Of a DNA stretch of 64,000 nt, positions 62,506-64,000 are shown one piece after another. The translations under genes were made by a program, and so were the position numbers. Below the pieces are notes generated by a model, which worked only from the letters and a program-made list of their open reading frames with translations, was not told where the DNA came from and did not search any database. Origin of the DNA: Microglena sp. YARC (Eukaryota > Chlorophyta > Chlorophyceae > Chlamydomonadales > Chlamydomonadaceae); contig CM039464.1 in NCBI GenBank assembly GCA_022414725.1, forward strand, positions 21,393,707 to 21,457,706, read 5' to 3'. Within the stretch, counting starts at the first letter, position 1. Every line of letters begins with the position of its first letter.

Positions 62506-63385
62506 ACACAGTAACCTTCTCTCACCAATGTCAGTGCTGAGCTTGGCGGCTTCAGATGCCACAGTCTGCTGTGGTGGAGTCCTACACCGAAAGGATTACA
62601 CTGGGTGTTGGAGTACGCTACTCACCACCATCATTATCCACCCACCCACCCACCCACCCACAGTAACCTTCTCTCACCAATGTCAGTGCTAAGCTTGGCG
62701 GCTGCAGATGCCTCAGACTGCTGTGGTTGAGTCCTACATCGAAAGGGTTGCACTGGGTGTTGGAGTACGCTACTCACCACCATCATTATCCACCCACCCA
62801 CCCACCCACCCACAGTAACCTTCTCTCACCAATGTCAGTGCTAAGCTTGGCGGCTGCAGATGCCTCAGACTGCTGTGGTTGAGTCCTACATCGAAAGGGT
62901 TGCACTGCGTGTTGGAGTACGCTACTCACCACCATCATTATCCCACCCACCCACCCACCAACAGTAACCTTCTCTCACCAATGTCAGTGCTAAGCTTGGC
63001 GGCTGCAGATGCCTCAGACTGCTGTGGTTGAGTCCTACATCGAAAGGGTTGCACTGCGTGTTGGAGTACGCTACTCCCCACCATCATTATCCACCCACCC
63101 ACCCACCCACCACAGTAACCTTCTCTCACCAATGTCAGTGCTAAGCTTGGCGGCTGCAGATGCCTCAGACTGCTGTGGTTGAGTCCTACATCGAAAGGGT
63201 TGCACTGCGTGTTGGAGTACGCTACTCCCCACCATCATAACCCCCCCCCCCCCCCCCCCCCCCCCCCGCCCACACCCACAGTAACCTTCTCTCACCAATG
63301 TCAGTGCTGAGCTTGGCGGCTTCAGATGCCTCAGACCATGGACGAAGGTTGAATTCATGTTGATCAATCTTCAGCAATGCTGTTG
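60719..63385 (-). CDS. part of a gene for an R3HCC1L-like coiled-coil protein (two exons visible)
   Basis: Minus-strand exons 63385-63296 and 60858-60719 join in phase 1 to give KIDQHEFNLRPWSEASEAAK, LSTDIELLPPRVRPATTAAV, ARRLLSHALGLPGLRDKAAE and QKLAAKRKEAKD. The pattern RPxT(S/T)xxVARRLhxxALG followed by a Lys/Glu/Ala coiled coil resembles the C-terminal part of R3HCC1L-type proteins. I am not certain of the family, and function is not established here. The upstream and downstream exons are not identified. The first exon's 3' part with its donor is copied at least nine times in the following intron, and its acceptor-side intron is repeated about four times (63400-63680). Confidence 0.5.
61040..61090 (+). 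repeat. (TG)n microsatellite
   Basis: gtgtgtgtgtgt, about 19 units. Confidence 0.97.
61413..61580. mobile_element. MITE with caggggatgatttgg ends
   Basis: caggggatgatttggatttg at the left and caaatccaaatcatccactg at the right form a 20-base TIR. The interior has tcgtagttcgttgttcgtac and attctcaggcaaattc. It is the inner core of the foldback element at 16412-16944. Confidence 0.8.
61690..61850 (+). repeat. sequence rich in tagcacc repeats
   Basis: tgtagcaccatggtgctcca and gctcctacgtagcaccccca. The phrase agtagcaccat(a) recurs through 62330 (61950, 62130, 62190, 62320). aaataaataaat runs lie at 61864-61925. Confidence 0.65.
62150..63295 (-). repeat. array of about ten exon-end/donor copies, 65-150 bp units
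   Basis: Read on the plus strand, each unit has ccttctctcac|caatgtcagtgctaagcttg, i.e. donor plus exon end on the minus strand. Units lie near 62156, 62223, 62296, 62353, 62523, 62674, 62825, 62974 and 63124, before the true one at 63295. The longer units also contain tgctgtggttgagtcctaca, cgaaagggttgcactgcgtg and ttggagtacgctactc plus (ccca)n. C homopolymers occur at 62470-62490 and 63241-63267. Confidence 0.9.
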
Positions 63386-63394
63386 CTGCGTTTT

Positions 63395-63690
63395 GGCAGT
63401 TCATGCAAATCTTAGTGCTAAGGATGGGGGGTTAGGCTTGGGTTGGGGATTAGGAAATATGTTTTGGCAGTTCGTGCAAATCTAAGTGCTAAGAATGGGG
63501 GGTTAGGCTTGTGTTGGGGATGAGAAAATATGTTATGGCAGTTCGTACAAATCGTAGTGGTTAGGATGGGGGGATGGGCTTGGGTTGGGGATGAGAAATA
63601 TTTTTTGGCAGTTCATGCAAATCTTAGTGCTAAGGATGGGGGGTTAGGCTTGGGTTGGGGACGAGAAATTATGTTTCAGGCTGTACCAAT
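63395..63690 (-). repeat. 77-bp tandem repeat of acceptor-side intron sequence
   Basis: Four copies of ttttggcagttcatgcaaat, cttagtgctaaggatggggg, gttaggcttgggttggg. The first overlaps the acceptor of exon 63296-63385. Confidence 0.85.
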
Positions 63691-63829
63691 CCTGGGTACA
63701 AATGTGAGTGGGACGAGTGACTGCTCGAGTGACATTGCAAGGAGTATTGAAAGAGAGTGACATTGCAAAGCGTCTTGGAACTCTCCTTGACGGGGGCTGC
63801 TTGCAATAGGCGCAGTGCTCACCCATATA

Positions 63830-64000
63830 TTCATGCCACAGCTGCATGAATATATGTATGCATACATATTTGTATGCTTTCATACATGTGTGTTTTAATA
63901 TATCAAAGCATGAATATACGTATGCATTCATATATGTATGCATGCCTACATGTACACATGAATACATGTATGCAGAAATAAATGTATGCATTAATACATG
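63830..64000 (+). repeat. atacatgtatgcat-type repeat at the window edge
   Basis: tgaatatatgtatgcataca and related palindromic units. No coding signal. Confidence 0.85.

Overview
This window looks like nuclear DNA of a green alga. Its genes are cut into small exons by GT-AG introns. It encodes two plastid-targeted ion channels of the plant CASTOR/POLLUX (PEC) kind, a hydroxyproline-rich cell-wall or matrix glycoprotein with Ser-Pro-Pro linkers, and several short TTTAGGG-type telomere-like runs. I cannot name the species. I see no rRNA gene, intact tRNA gene, CRISPR array or prokaryotic operon.

Layout: (1) 1-5905, minus strand, the 5' half of a PEC-like channel gene (gene A) that runs off the left edge. 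(2) 5906-6570, a shared, presumably bidirectional promoter. (3) 6571-36063, plus strand, a complete paralogous channel gene (gene B). I assembled 17 exons with consistent splice phases, giving a predicted 810-residue protein: transit peptide, membrane/pore part and two RCK-type halves. Only about 8% of this 29.5 kb gene is coding. (4) 36064-39861, intergenic and repeat-rich. (5) 39862-46329, a secreted multi-domain proline-rich matrix protein whose frame changes inside its C-rich linkers. (6) 46330-50981, intergenic: a 50-bp minisatellite, a decayed LINE and unassigned sequence. (7) 50993-55677, a von Willebrand factor A domain protein of about 1024 residues in four exons. (8) 55678-60700, mostly repeats with one orphan SWI3-type SANT exon. 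(9) 60719-63385, minus strand, two exons of a gene that resembles R3HCC1L-type coiled-coil proteins.

The introns and spacers hold at least ten dispersed repeat families: a tRNA-headed SINE, a LINE with a CCHC motif and its 3' tail, two hAT-like MITE families, a palindromic ATATCATATGAT MITE, a long-TIR MITE, a foldback element, and a hairpin retroposon of about 60 bp with a 14-bp target duplication.

The most unusual signal is that short segments spanning splice sites (intron end plus the first bases of the exon, or exon end plus donor) are tandemly copied next to the true exon, over and over. This occurs at most gene B exons downstream of the pore and again in three other genes. One exon has about ten decoy acceptors ahead of it. 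Another is flanked by seven acceptor copies upstream and three donor copies downstream. In the VWA gene, a 285-bp intron lies exactly between two copies of a 12-bp direct repeat, which is what intron gain by insertion would leave.
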